A DNA stretch of 64,000 nt from contig JAXLRU010000005.1 in the NCBI GenBank assembly GCA_046330935.1, forward strand, positions 496,001 through 560,000, written 5' to 3'. The stretch comes from JAXLRU01 sp046330935. Lineage in GTDB: Bacteria; Actinomycetota; Actinomycetes; Actinomycetales; Kineosporiaceae. The notes under the pieces are model-generated. The model saw nothing but the letters and a program-made list of their open reading frames with translations. It was not told the DNA's origin and did not search any database. Shown here one piece after another: positions 1 through 6,952 of the stretch; positions within the stretch are counted from its first letter, which is position 1, and every line of letters begins with the position of its first letter. Position numbers and translations under genes: made by a program.

Positions 1-1818
1 GCCCAGGTGCCCGTGGCGGTCACCGACACCACCTTCCGCGACGCCCACCAGTCCCTGCTCGCCACCCGGGTGCGCACCCGCGACCTGCTCGACGTCGCCC
101 CCCACGTCGCCCGCGCCACGCCCCAGCTGCTGTCGGTGGAGTGCTGGGGCGGGGCCACCTACGACGTCGCCCTGCGCTTCCTCGGCGAGGACCCGTGGGA
201 GCGGCTGGCCGCCCTGCGCGAGGCGATCCCCAACCTGTGCCTGCAGATGCTGCTGCGCGGGCGCAACACCGTGGGCTACACCCCCTACCCGACGGAGGTG
301 ACCGACGCGTTCGTCGCCGAGGCCGCCGCCACCGGCCTGGACGTCTTCCGCATCTTCGACGCGCTCAACGACGTCGAGCAGATGCGCCCGGCCGTCGACG
401 CCGTCCGCGCCACCGGGACGGCGCTCGCCGAGGTCGCGCTGTGCTACACGGGCAACCTCCTGGACCCGGCGGAGAACCTCTACACCCTCGACTACTACCT
501 CGGGCTCGCCGAACAGATCGTCGAGGCCGGCGCCCACGTGCTCGCGATCAAGGACATGGCCGGGCTGCTGCGTCCGGCCGCCGCCGCCCGCCTCGTCACG
601 GCGCTGCGGCAGCGGTTCGACCTGCCGGTCCACCTGCACACCCACGACACCGCGGGCGGCCAGCTCGCCACCCTGCTCGCGGCCGTCGACGCGGGCGTGG
701 ACGCCGTGGACGTCGCCAGCGCCGCGATGGCCGGCACGACCAGCCAGCCACCGATGTCCGCCCTCGTCGCCGCGCTGCAGCACACCGAGCGCGACCCCGG
801 CATCGACCTACGGGCGGTGCTCGACCTCGAACCGTTCTGGGAGGCGGTGCGTCGCGTCTACGCACCCTTCGAGTCCGGCCTTCCCTCTCCGACCGGGCGC
901 GTCTACGACCACGAGATCCCCGGTGGCCAGCTGTCCAACCTGCGCCAGCAGGCGATCGCCCTGGGGCTGGGGGAGAAGTTCGAGCAGATCGAGGAGATGT
1001 ACGCCGCCGCCGACCGCATCCTCGGCCGGCTGGTCAAGGTCACGCCGTCCTCGAAGGTCGTCGGCGACCTCGCCCTGCACCTGGTGGCCGTCGGTGCCGA
1101 CCCGTCGGAGTTCGCCGACAACCCTCAGGCCTTCGACATCCCCGACTCCGTCATCGGGTTCCTCGGGGGCGAGCTCGGGGACCCGCCCGGCGGCTGGCCC
1201 GAGCCGTTCCGGACGAAGGCGCTCGCCGGGCGCACCGTGCGCACCCGTGAGGCCGAGCTGAGCGAGTCCGACCGCGGCGACCTGGCCGCCGACCGCCGTC
1301 GCACCCTGAACCGCCTGCTGTTCCCCGCGCCCACGGCCTCCTTCGAGTCCGTGCGGGCCAGTTACGGCGACGTCTCGGTGTTGGACACCGTGGACTACCT
1401 GTACGGGCTGCGTCCCGGCGTGGAGCACGTCGTCGAGCTGGAGCGCGGGGTGCGCCTCATCGCAGGGCTGGAGGCGGTCGGGGAGGTCGACGCCCGCGGC
1501 ATGCGCACCGTGATGTGCACCCTCAACGGCCAGCTGCGCCCGATCCAGGTGCGCGACCGTTCGGTGCAGGTGGAGGTCAAGGTCGCCGAGAAGGCCGACC
1601 CCGCCGTGCCGGGTCAGGTGGCGGCGCCCTTCGCCGGGGTGGTCACCGTGTCGGTGACCGAGGGCGACGTCGTCGAGGCCGGGCAGGTCGTGGCGACCAT
1701 CGAGGCGATGAAGATGGAGGCCTCGATCACCACGCCCGTGGGCGGGACGGTCGCGCGGCTGGCACTGTCCGCCGTCCAGCAGGTCGAAGGCGGCGACCTG
1801 CTGCTCGTCGTCTCCTGA
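1..1818 (+). CDS. pyc: Pyruvate carboxylase, C-terminal half (5' end outside window)
   Basis: This is the carboxyltransferase and biotin-carrier part of pyruvate carboxylase, which makes oxaloacetate from pyruvate and bicarbonate for anaplerosis. The frame is already open at base 1, so the ATP-grasp biotin-carboxylase half lies upstream, outside the window. The visible part opens with the carboxyltransferase signature DTTFRDAHQSLLATR. It continues with the SVECWGGATYDVALRF segment, a KDMAG motif and a HLHTHDT metal-binding segment. The family-typical PDSVIGFLGGELGDPPGG stretch separates it from oxaloacetate decarboxylase and from methylmalonyl-CoA carboxyltransferase 5S. It ends with a biotinyl domain whose EAMKMEA motif places the biotinylated lysine at codon 1711-1713. 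The visible length of about 605 residues fits the second half of a protein of about 1130 residues. It converges on the VWA gene 26 bases downstream. Confidence 0.93.
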   Translation, partial: AQVPVAVTDTTFRDAHQSLLATRVRTRDLLDVAPHVARATPQLLSVECWGGATYDVALRFLGEDPWERLAALREAIPNLCLQMLLRGRNTVGYTPYPTEVTDAFVAEAAATGLDVFRIFDALNDVEQMRPAVDAVRATGTALAEVALCYTGNLLDPAENLYTLDYYLGLAEQIVEAGAHVLAIKDMAGLLRPAAAARLVTALRQRFDLPVHLHTHDTAGGQLATLLAAVDAGVDAVDVASAAMAGTTSQPPMSALVAALQHTERDPGIDLRAVLDLEPFWEAVRRVYAPFESGLPSPTGRVYDHEIPGGQLSNLRQQAIALGLGEKFEQIEEMYAAADRILGRLVKVTPSSKVVGDLALHLVAVGADPSEFADNPQAFDIPDSVIGFLGGELGDPPGGWPEPFRTKALAGRTVRTREAELSESDRGDLAADRRRTLNRLLFPAPTASFESVRASYGDVSVLDTVDYLYGLRPGVEHVVELERGVRLIAGLEAVGEVDARGMRTVMCTLNGQLRPIQVRDRSVQVEVKVAEKADPAVPGQVAAPFAGVVTVSVTEGDVVEAGQVVATIEAMKMEASITTPVGGTVARLALSAVQQVEGGDLLLVVS

Positions 1819-1847
1819 CCCGGCACGGCGGGGCGGCCGGGCCGTCA
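1816..1847. terminator. Hairpin between convergent stop codons of pyc and the VWA gene
   Basis: CCCGGC at 1819-1824 pairs with GCCGGG at 1836-1841. The flanking TGAC and GTCA, which include the two opposing stop codons, extend the symmetry. No T-run follows. It probably works as a bidirectional terminator, inferred from position and structure only. Confidence 0.45.
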
Positions 1848-3662
1848 GTCGGTCGTGCCGAGGGCGGCGGCGAGGTCGCGCACGACGGCGGCCGGGTCGG
1901 TGCCCGACACGAGCGTGCCGCCGGGCGTCGCGGTCGTCAGTGCGGTGAGCGCAGGCACGTCGGCACCAGCCAGCGCCACCGCCACGACGCGCACGGGGCG
2001 GCCGGCGGCGGCGGTCGTCCGCAGGCGCGCCGCGACCGCCGCGGCTGACGTCCGTGACCCCTCGTCCGGCCCGTCCGTCACGAGGACGACCAGGTTGACG
2101 GCCAGGGGATCGAAGCGGGCGGCGATCTGGTCGACGGCGGCCTGGGTGGTCTCGACGGCGGGCGTGCCCCCCTGCCGGAGCAGGCCGGGCAGAGCAGCGA
2201 ACTGGCGCTGGAGCTGCTGGCGGTGGGTGCCGCCGGCCTCCGCCGCACCGAGAGTGGTGAGGTCCGACAGCACGAGCCGGCCGGGGCCCTTGCCCGCGCC
2301 CAGGTCGGAGCCGAACGCCCACAGCCCCACGAGGTCGCCGTCGTGCCACGAGCCCAGTGCCTGGGTGAGAGCGGTGCCGACGGTGTCGAGGCGCGATCCC
2401 GAGCCGAACGGCTTGCCCATCGACTCGGAGACGTCGACGAGCACCAGCACGTGGCGGGGCACCGACACCGAGGTCATCCGCAGGGCGAGGGACGTCAACA
2501 CGTCCTCGCCCGGCAGCGGGAGGGCCTTGACCCCGGCGGTCCCGTCGGCGCGGCCCTGGGCGTCACGGAAGCCTGCCTGCCGGAGCAACCGGCGGGCGGC
2601 GGGGTCGGTCAGCGCCTGCTCGACCGTGCGCATGCCCTCCCGCTCGGGCACGCTGCGCTGCACGGGGTCGATCTCGGCGAGCGGGTAGTCCAGGACGGGC
2701 GTCCCCTCGGCGGGCACGACCGCCAGGAGCCCCGACGCCGAACTGCCCCGGTTGCGTGCGAACACGATCTGCTCCGTCGTCGCCACCACGGGCGCGGTGG
2801 CCGCCCCGGTGCCCGCGGCGTCCAGCGCCGCGTCGGCGTCGCGCAGACCGCTGCGCGCTCCCGCGAGGGCGAGCCGGGACACCCGGGCGTCGCCCGCGGC
2901 GCCGCCCCCGGCCGCGACGGCGGCGGCTGCGAGCAGCGTCTTCGTGTCGGTGTCGGGGGCGGGCAGGGACAGGCCCTCGGTGACGCCGAGCGCCGCGGGC
3001 CAGGAGGGTCGCCGTGTCGCCCAGCCGAGCGCGGCAGCGCGCGCGGAGCCGGTGGCGACGACCATCGGCGTGGTCGCCAGCACCGAGACCGGGGCCGGTT
3101 CCAGCCTCGTCGCACGCTTCAGCCACAGCGAGGAGTCGGGCACCCACAGGTGGGGCCACCGGTCGCGCGGCAGGACTCCGGCGCCCGCCAGGGTCGCGGC
3201 GGGTTCCTGAGGGGTCACGGACACGCGCAGGCAGGACCCGTCCTCACGGAGCGGGGTGCGCTGCACGCCTTCCAAGGCGCCGGCGAGGGTGGGGCTGATG
3301 TCGGGGGAAGCGACGAGGTCGATCTGCGTGAAGCTCCGGCAGGGCGGGTGACGCCAGCCGAGGTCGCGCAGCACCTGGCGGGGCCCCGTGCGGGCCACCG
3401 CGATCGACGCTCCCATCAGGGCGATCATGACGATGCCGACGACGGTGCGCCGCCACCACAGTCGCTCCTCGGACCGGCGCCTGCCCCCGCGCCGCGGCCG
3501 CCGCGCGCGCCCGGGGGACGGTGCGTTCGGCCCGACGCGGGGCTGATCGTCGGAACCCGCGAGATGCCCGAGGAACAGCGAGCCCGTGAGCGGGGCAGGC
3601 TGCAGCCCCGGGCCCTTCGACGGCGGAAGGGGCTCGGGGCCGGATGCGTCGTCGACACCCAT
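1845..3662 (-). CDS. Membrane-anchored substrate-binding/von Willebrand factor A protein
   Basis: This 605-residue protein has a basic, disordered N-terminus and one membrane helix at about residues 73-90, so most of it should be extracytoplasmic. Residues about 110-390 resemble the extracellular solute-binding domain often fused to VWA domains in actinobacteria. Residues about 403-605 are a VWA domain with a complete MIDAS metal site: DVSES at 410-414 and a later VTDGPD at 528-533. It probably binds a protein or peptide partner through a metal ion; the partner is unknown. The ATG start is preceded by a GGAG ribosome site, and a TACTCT -10-like box lies about 90 bases upstream (3751-3756). 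The gene upstream on the same strand is a TPR protein, another interaction module. No ATPase of the MoxR type, the usual partner of VWA proteins, is visible nearby. Confidence 0.75.
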   Translation of the reverse strand: MGVDDASGPEPLPPSKGPGLQPAPLTGSLFLGHLAGSDDQPRVGPNAPSPGRARRPRRGGRRRSEERLWWRRTVVGIVMIALMGASIAVARTGPRQVLRDLGWRHPPCRSFTQIDLVASPDISPTLAGALEGVQRTPLREDGSCLRVSVTPQEPAATLAGAGVLPRDRWPHLWVPDSSLWLKRATRLEPAPVSVLATTPMVVATGSARAAALGWATRRPSWPAALGVTEGLSLPAPDTDTKTLLAAAAVAAGGGAAGDARVSRLALAGARSGLRDADAALDAAGTGAATAPVVATTEQIVFARNRGSSASGLLAVVPAEGTPVLDYPLAEIDPVQRSVPEREGMRTVEQALTDPAARRLLRQAGFRDAQGRADGTAGVKALPLPGEDVLTSLALRMTSVSVPRHVLVLVDVSESMGKPFGSGSRLDTVGTALTQALGSWHDGDLVGLWAFGSDLGAGKGPGRLVLSDLTTLGAAEAGGTHRQQLQRQFAALPGLLRQGGTPAVETTQAAVDQIAARFDPLAVNLVVLVTDGPDEGSRTSAAAVAARLRTTAAAGRPVRVVAVALAGADVPALTALTTATPGGTLVSGTDPAAVVRDLAAALGTTD

Positions 3663-3854
3663 GGCGCGGCTTCTCCTGGTCCTCAGCGATCAGGCCGCCC
3701 AAGGGCTGGGCGGAATCTCGGCGTGGGACCCCGGCCACGACCTAGGCGCCAGAGTAACGGATCGTGATGAGCCGGGAGGGGATTCGACGACTCCTGTCGG
3801 AACCTATGACGCAGCGTGCGCGAAGGTTGGGGTAGATCGTCCGCTCCTGAGCGA

Positions 3855-3878
3855 TGTGACAGAGTGTGACATCACTCT
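3855..3878. promoter_or_regulatory. Tandem TGTGACA repeat with inverted repeat (operator-like)
   Basis: TGTGACA occurs at 3855-3861 and again at 3865-3871, exactly 10 bp apart, so both face the same side of the helix. AGAGTG (3861-3866) and CACTCT (3873-3878) form an overlapping inverted repeat. The site lies about 100 bp upstream of the TACTCT box of the VWA gene and runs into the TPR stop codon. TGTGA half-sites resemble Crp/Fnr-family targets. The binding factor is unknown. Confidence 0.35.
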
Positions 3879-4273
3879 TCGTGTCCGGCGGGCTCCCCGA
3901 GCGTCGATGCCGCCTGCTTGGCGATCGCCTCCTCGGCGTCGCGCAGGCAGTCGCCGTACCAGGGCTGAGGGTCCAGCGCCGTCGCGATCCGCAGGTGTGC
4001 GGACGCCTCGGTGAGACGGCGGCGCCGGAACAGGGTGCGGCCCAGCGCGGCGTGGGCGTAGTGGTCGGCCGGATCGGCCTCGACCAGCGTCCGGAACACC
4101 TGCTCGGCCTTCTCCAGCTGCGCCGTGTCGAAGTACGCGCGCGCGGCGAGGAGAAGCACGCTCGTGTCGCCGGGCAGGGTGCTCAGCAGTGGCTGCAGCA
4201 CCTGCAGGGCGGAATGCGGGTCACCGGAGGTCAGCAGGCGCTGGGCAGTGCGGTAGCGCTCGACGTCGTCCAT
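3872..4273 (-). CDS. Tetratricopeptide-repeat protein
   Basis: This small (133 aa) all-helical protein is built from about three TPR-like helix pairs. The clearest is around DTAQLEKAEQVFRTLVEADP, followed by the next unit with HYAHAALGRTLFRR. It has no signal peptide or membrane helix, so it should be a cytosolic protein-interaction scaffold. It begins 42 bases after the recombinase-like gene ends on the same strand and may be co-transcribed with it. No Shine-Dalgarno sequence is evident before the ATG. The specific partner is unknown; similar short TPR proteins are common in actinobacteria. Confidence 0.7.
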   Translation of the reverse strand: MDDVERYRTAQRLLTSGDPHSALQVLQPLLSTLPGDTSVLLLAARAYFDTAQLEKAEQVFRTLVEADPADHYAHAALGRTLFRRRRLTEASAHLRIATALDPQPWYGDCLRDAEEAIAKQAASTLGEPAGHEE

Positions 4274-4315
4274 GCCCGTCCAACGATCGAGGACGTCTGG
4301 TGTCTTCCCGCGCCG

Positions 4316-5143
4316 TCAGGCCGGCGGCGCCGCTGCTCGCCGAGCGGCCGCCTGGCTGCGGCGCACCCACGTCAGCGACGTCGGCAGCGGGAACCCCGGC
4401 TCGCCCACGTGCTGCAGGTTGGCGGCCCGGGCCACCCGCGAGAACGACCGCTGCAGCCCTCGCGGGTGCAGGGGCAGCCCGGCGGGGCGGGTGCGCCGGG
4501 TCCGCGGGTCGTGATTGGGGCGGACGGCGACCAGCAGTGCCGCGCTGCTGCCCTCCAGGCGAGCGACCAGGGCGTCACGCTCCTCCACCCAGGCGCGCAG
4601 CGTCGTGCGGGCCCAGCCGGGCAGGGGAGTCGGGGTGACGCCCCCGGGCGTGAGCGTGCCCTGCGCCAGGTCGACGTCGTCCCGGCGCAGGCCGCACAGC
4701 CCGAGCCCGTTGAGCCCGGTCAGCGCGCAGAGGGCGATGACGGCGGCTGCCCGCACCCGGTCCTCGCGCAGCACCCCGCGCAGGGGGGTCGTGGCCAGCA
4801 CGGCGACGGCGCGCAGCTCGGCCGGGCCAAGCGGGGAGCGCAGCGGGACGGCGGGCAGCCGCGGCCGCTCGCCGACCTCGACCCCCGCGAACGCCGAGAA
4901 GGCGCTGACCGTCGCCTCCAGCGCCCGGCGGGTGGCCAGGGAGGCGCCGGCGCCCTCGAGCTCGGAGTGCACGGCGGGTGCCGCTTGGACCAGGGCGAGG
5001 GGGTCGGCCCCCGTCCCTGCCTGCTGGGCTGCCGCCGCCAGGCGCCGCAGGGCCCAGGCCCGCTGGCGCACCGTGGCGCGGGACCGGCCGGACCCCTCCA
5101 GGTGGGACAGGTAGGCGGCGGCCACGGGGTGGAAGTCGATCAC
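4316..5143 (-). CDS. Tyrosine-recombinase-fold protein lacking catalytic residues
   Basis: This 275-residue protein has the two-part layout of tyrosine recombinases. The N-terminal helical segment (about 5-95) resembles the SAM-like core-binding domain. The C-terminal region contains ALTGLNGLGL..GLRRDDVDL (about residues 140-159), the integrase box that normally reads TGLRxxEL..LRWxDID. The first catalytic arginine position is asparagine. No HxLRH box follows and no tyrosine nucleophile is found near the C-terminus. It is therefore unlikely to cut DNA. It may be a decayed integrase or a repurposed DNA-binding protein. I start at the second of two GTG codons (5143), because an AAGGTA complement (TACCTT on the coding strand, 5150-5155) sits six bases before it, the spacing seen at many genes here. 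The sulfotransferase gene is divergent from it. Confidence 0.55.
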   Translation of the reverse strand: MIDFHPVAAAYLSHLEGSGRSRATVRQRAWALRRLAAAAQQAGTGADPLALVQAAPAVHSELEGAGASLATRRALEATVSAFSAFAGVEVGERPRLPAVPLRSPLGPAELRAVAVLATTPLRGVLREDRVRAAAVIALCALTGLNGLGLCGLRRDDVDLAQGTLTPGGVTPTPLPGWARTTLRAWVEERDALVARLEGSSAALLVAVRPNHDPRTRRTRPAGLPLHPRGLQRSFSRVARAANLQHVGEPGFPLPTSLTWVRRSQAAARRAAAPPA

Positions 5144-5159
5144 CACTCCAAGGTAGCCC

Positions 5160-5175
5160 GATAACAGGCCCAGGC
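5160..5175. repeat. 16-bp direct repeat, left copy
   Basis: The sequence GATAACAGGCCCAGGC at 5160-5175 is repeated exactly at 5947-5962, on the other side of the sulfotransferase gene. It lies just upstream of the start of the recombinase-like gene. Confidence 0.7.
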
Positions 5176-5207
5176 ATCAGCGACCCGCCAGGAACCGAAC
5201 AACGGCA

Positions 5208-5225
5208 GGGGAGGGGAGGGGCGGG
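5208..5225 (+). promoter_or_regulatory. G-quadruplex motif in the sulfotransferase promoter
   Basis: Four G-tracts of 4, 4, 4 and 3 bases are separated by single-base loops (A, A, C). This is the most stable class of quadruplex-forming sequence. It is on the non-template strand directly before the TAGGAT box at 5229-5234, where the -35/-10 spacer would be. Folding is predicted from sequence only. Confidence 0.6.
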
Positions 5226-5240
5226 ACCTAGGATCCAGCG

Positions 5241-5948
5241 GTGACCCTGCGACTGATCGGAGCCGGCCTCCCGCGCACGGGGACGTCGTCCCTGCGTGAC
5301 GCCCTACAGCATCTGCTGGGTGCGCCGGTCTACCACATGAGCGAGGCGCTCGCGCATCCCGAGCATGCCCAGGGCTGGGTCGCGGCGATCGCGGGGGAGC
5401 AGCCCGTGTGGGAGGACTTCCTGGCGGGGTACGTGGCGGGCGTCGACGCCCCCTTCTCGACGTGCTGGCGACAGCTCGCCGCGGCAGCGCCCGACGCTCC
5501 CATCGTCCTGTCCCACCGAGGGGATGCCGAGGTGTGGCTGCGCAGCATGGAGGCGACCGTCCTGCCGAGGGCGCGCCGCGTGCTGGCCGGGGACGCCGGC
5601 GAGCCGATGCGCCAGCTGTTCCGCGCGGTCTTCGAGGAGCACTTCGACGACCTCGACGACCGTCGCCACCTGATGAGCCGGTACGAGGGCTGGCTGGAGG
5701 ACGTACGGCGCGACGTCGAGCCCCATCGCCTCGTGGAGTGGCAGCCGGGCGACGGCTGGGCCCCGCTGTGCCGGGCGCTCGACCTGCCCGTGCCCGACCT
5801 GCCGTTCCCGCACGCCAACAGCACCGCCGACTACCGCGCCCGGGCCGCGGAACGCGCGCGCCGGGACCGTACCCGCAGGGAGCCCGCTGAGACCGAGTCG
5901 TCGACGCCGACCGGTGCCGAGCAGATTCCGTCCCCCAGAGTGCGCTGA
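5241..5948 (+). CDS. Sulfotransferase family protein
   Basis: This is a 235-residue P-loop protein of the bacterial sulfotransferase type, predicted to move a sulfuryl group from PAPS to a small acceptor. The motif GLPRTGTSSLRDAL at residues 8-21 matches the 5'-phosphosulfate-binding loop. It is followed by the YHMSEAL and WEDFLAGYVAGVDAPFSTCW segments typical of the short family whose members are often annotated only as sulfotransferase family. A conserved SHRGDAEVWLRS segment follows mid-protein. The GTG start is taken from the TAGGAT box ending six bases before it (5229-5234), implying a leaderless message. The gene stands alone and is bracketed by a 16-bp direct repeat whose right copy overlaps its stop codon. 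No PAPS-synthesis gene is nearby. The acceptor is unknown. Confidence 0.75.
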   Translation: MTLRLIGAGLPRTGTSSLRDALQHLLGAPVYHMSEALAHPEHAQGWVAAIAGEQPVWEDFLAGYVAGVDAPFSTCWRQLAAAAPDAPIVLSHRGDAEVWLRSMEATVLPRARRVLAGDAGEPMRQLFRAVFEEHFDDLDDRRHLMSRYEGWLEDVRRDVEPHRLVEWQPGDGWAPLCRALDLPVPDLPFPHANSTADYRARAAERARRDRTRREPAETESSTPTGAEQIPSPRVR

Positions 5949-5962
5949 TAACAGGCCCAGGC
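5947..5962. repeat. 16-bp direct repeat, right copy
   Basis: This is an exact copy of the repeat at 5160-5175, overlapping the last two bases of the sulfotransferase stop codon. The two copies are 787 bp apart start to start. Confidence 0.7.
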
Positions 5963-6180
5963 GCGCCTGCTCCAGGGGCAGAACCCCTCTAGCCGGGAGG
6001 AGGGGGCGGGGCACCAGGTCGCGGCCTCGGCAGGTCGACGTCGGGCGTGGGCGTAGCGCGAGGCCCTCGCCTGCGGCCGACGCGCGCGCCAGCACGTCCG
6101 GGAGGGCGACGCAGCAGCCGTCCGTCGCGACGTGCGCGGACGGGCTCGAGGTGTGGTGGGGCTCGAGAACCCGGCATGAC

Positions 6181-6210
6181 AGCCCGGATCCCTAGGTGGG
6201 GGGCCGGGCT
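6181..6210. terminator. Hairpin downstream of the sulfotransferase gene
   Basis: AGCCCGG (6181-6187) pairs perfectly with CCGGGCT (6204-6210) across a 16-base loop. It is a plausible terminator between convergent genes. There is no T-run. Confidence 0.35.
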
Positions 6211-6234
6211 GGTTAAGGGGAGGTCCGCTCCCGC

Positions 6235-6258
6235 CATAATGACATAATGTGCATTATC
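6235..6258. promoter_or_regulatory. AT-rich palindromic island (orphan operator-like site)
   Basis: CATAATGA at 6235-6242 is followed by the inverted repeat ATAAT-GTGC-ATTAT (6244-6257). It is the most AT-rich short segment in the area and resembles operators of MarR- or TetR-type repressors. No gene starts next to it: the flanking genes converge on it. It could be a remnant operator, or a promoter firing antisense into tetR. Confidence 0.4.
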
Positions 6259-6295
6259 GGCGCGGTGCTGACGTGCGGGCGGGGCGCCAGAGGCG

Positions 6296-6877
6296 TCAGT
6301 TCGCGCCCGCGACGACGTCGTGTCGGGTCAACAGGCCCAGCGCGGCCTCGACGGCGTCGTGGAACGGCTTCTCGTCCTGCGCGGCCCGGGCGAGCACGTA
6401 CCCGCCCTGGATGACCGTGAGGACGAGCGCCGCGATCTGGTCGGCGTCGACGTCGTCGCGCGTCTGGCCCGCGGCCTGGGCCTCGCGGACCACGGCGGCG
6501 ACGGCGGCAGCCGCGCTGGAGAACACGACGGCGATGGGCTCGCGGAGTCGGTCCTCGGCCACGACCTCCTGATCCTGCACGAGCCGCCCGACGCGGCAGC
6601 CCCGCAGGACCTCGCGTTCGGCGGTGAGGTAGGCGCGCAAGCGCTCCAGCGGCGTCCCCGGTCCGGCCAACCGAGCCCGGGACCGCGGCACCATCTCCTC
6701 GGCCGTGCGACGGATCGCGGCCTCGGCGAGGTCGGCCTTGCCCTCGAAGTGGTGGTACATGCTGCCCTGGCCGGCCCCGGCGCGTTCCTGGATCGCCTTG
6801 GGGCTGGTCGCGCTGTAGCCGCGCTCCCACAGCAGGTCCTGCGTGCTGCTGATCAGTCGGTCCCGGGTGTCGCTCAC
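6296..6877 (-). CDS. TetR-family transcriptional regulator
   Basis: This 193-residue repressor has an N-terminal helix-turn-helix containing GYSATSPKAIQERAGAGQGSMYHHFEGKADL, which runs over about residues 20-50 and ends in the YHHF signature. A C-terminal ligand/dimer domain of the TetR_C type follows. The GTG start at 6877 is the first codon that yields the usual short lead-in to helix 1; longer frames upstream run antisense through the GAPDH gene. The gene is divergent from gap with 75 bp between starts. A 20-bp palindrome (6901-6920) in that gap is its likely operator, so it probably represses gap and itself in response to an unknown small molecule. Confidence 0.85.
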   Translation of the reverse strand: MSDTRDRLISSTQDLLWERGYSATSPKAIQERAGAGQGSMYHHFEGKADLAEAAIRRTAEEMVPRSRARLAGPGTPLERLRAYLTAEREVLRGCRVGRLVQDQEVVAEDRLREPIAVVFSSAAAAVAAVVREAQAAGQTRDDVDADQIAALVLTVIQGGYVLARAAQDEKPFHDAVEAALGLLTRHDVVAGAN

Positions 6878-6900
6878 CCCCGAAGAATACGCGTGACGGG

Positions 6901-6920
6901 TGTACGTACCAGTAGGTACA
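6901..6920. promoter_or_regulatory. Probable TetR operator
   Basis: TGTAC-N10-GTACA contains the perfect inner repeat GTACC-AGTA-GGTAC (6905-6918). It lies midway between the divergent tetR and gap starts, where a bound repressor would cover both promoters. Confidence 0.65.
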
Positions 6921-6952
6921 GTAGGGGGACCACGACAGAGAGGAAACGGACG

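Larger units (their letters stand above)
5949..6295. other. Gene-poor region between sulfotransferase and tetR
   Basis: These 347 bp separate two convergent genes and hold no credible reading frame. They contain the right repeat copy, a hairpin (6181-6210) and an AT-rich palindromic island (6235-6258) that stands out from the surrounding GC-rich DNA. A further CTGACG/CGTCAG pair (6268-6273, 6294-6299) spans the tetR stop codon. Confidence 0.6.

Noticed and set aside
7..1818. Complete methylmalonyl-CoA carboxyltransferase 5S or oxaloacetate decarboxylase alpha subunit starting at base 7
   Set aside because: The frame is open to base 1, and the PDSVIGFLGGELGDPPGG stretch and C-terminal biotinyl domain match pyruvate carboxylase, so this is the 3' part of a longer gene.
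808..2349. Many long open frames antisense to pyc, the exonuclease, metH and others (some over 1000 codons)
   Set aside because: They are arginine/proline/alanine-rich, lack any recognisable motif and mirror real genes. They are a by-product of the very high GC at third codon positions.
6331..6344. Third copy of the sulfotransferase-flanking repeat inside tetR
   Set aside because: Only the core CAACAGGCCCAG resembles the repeat. It encodes the C-terminal helix of TetR and differs on both sides.
6247..6450. Small gene starting in the AT-rich palindrome (MCIIGAVLT...)
   Set aside because: The frame continues as an arginine-rich shadow antisense to tetR with no supporting codon pattern.
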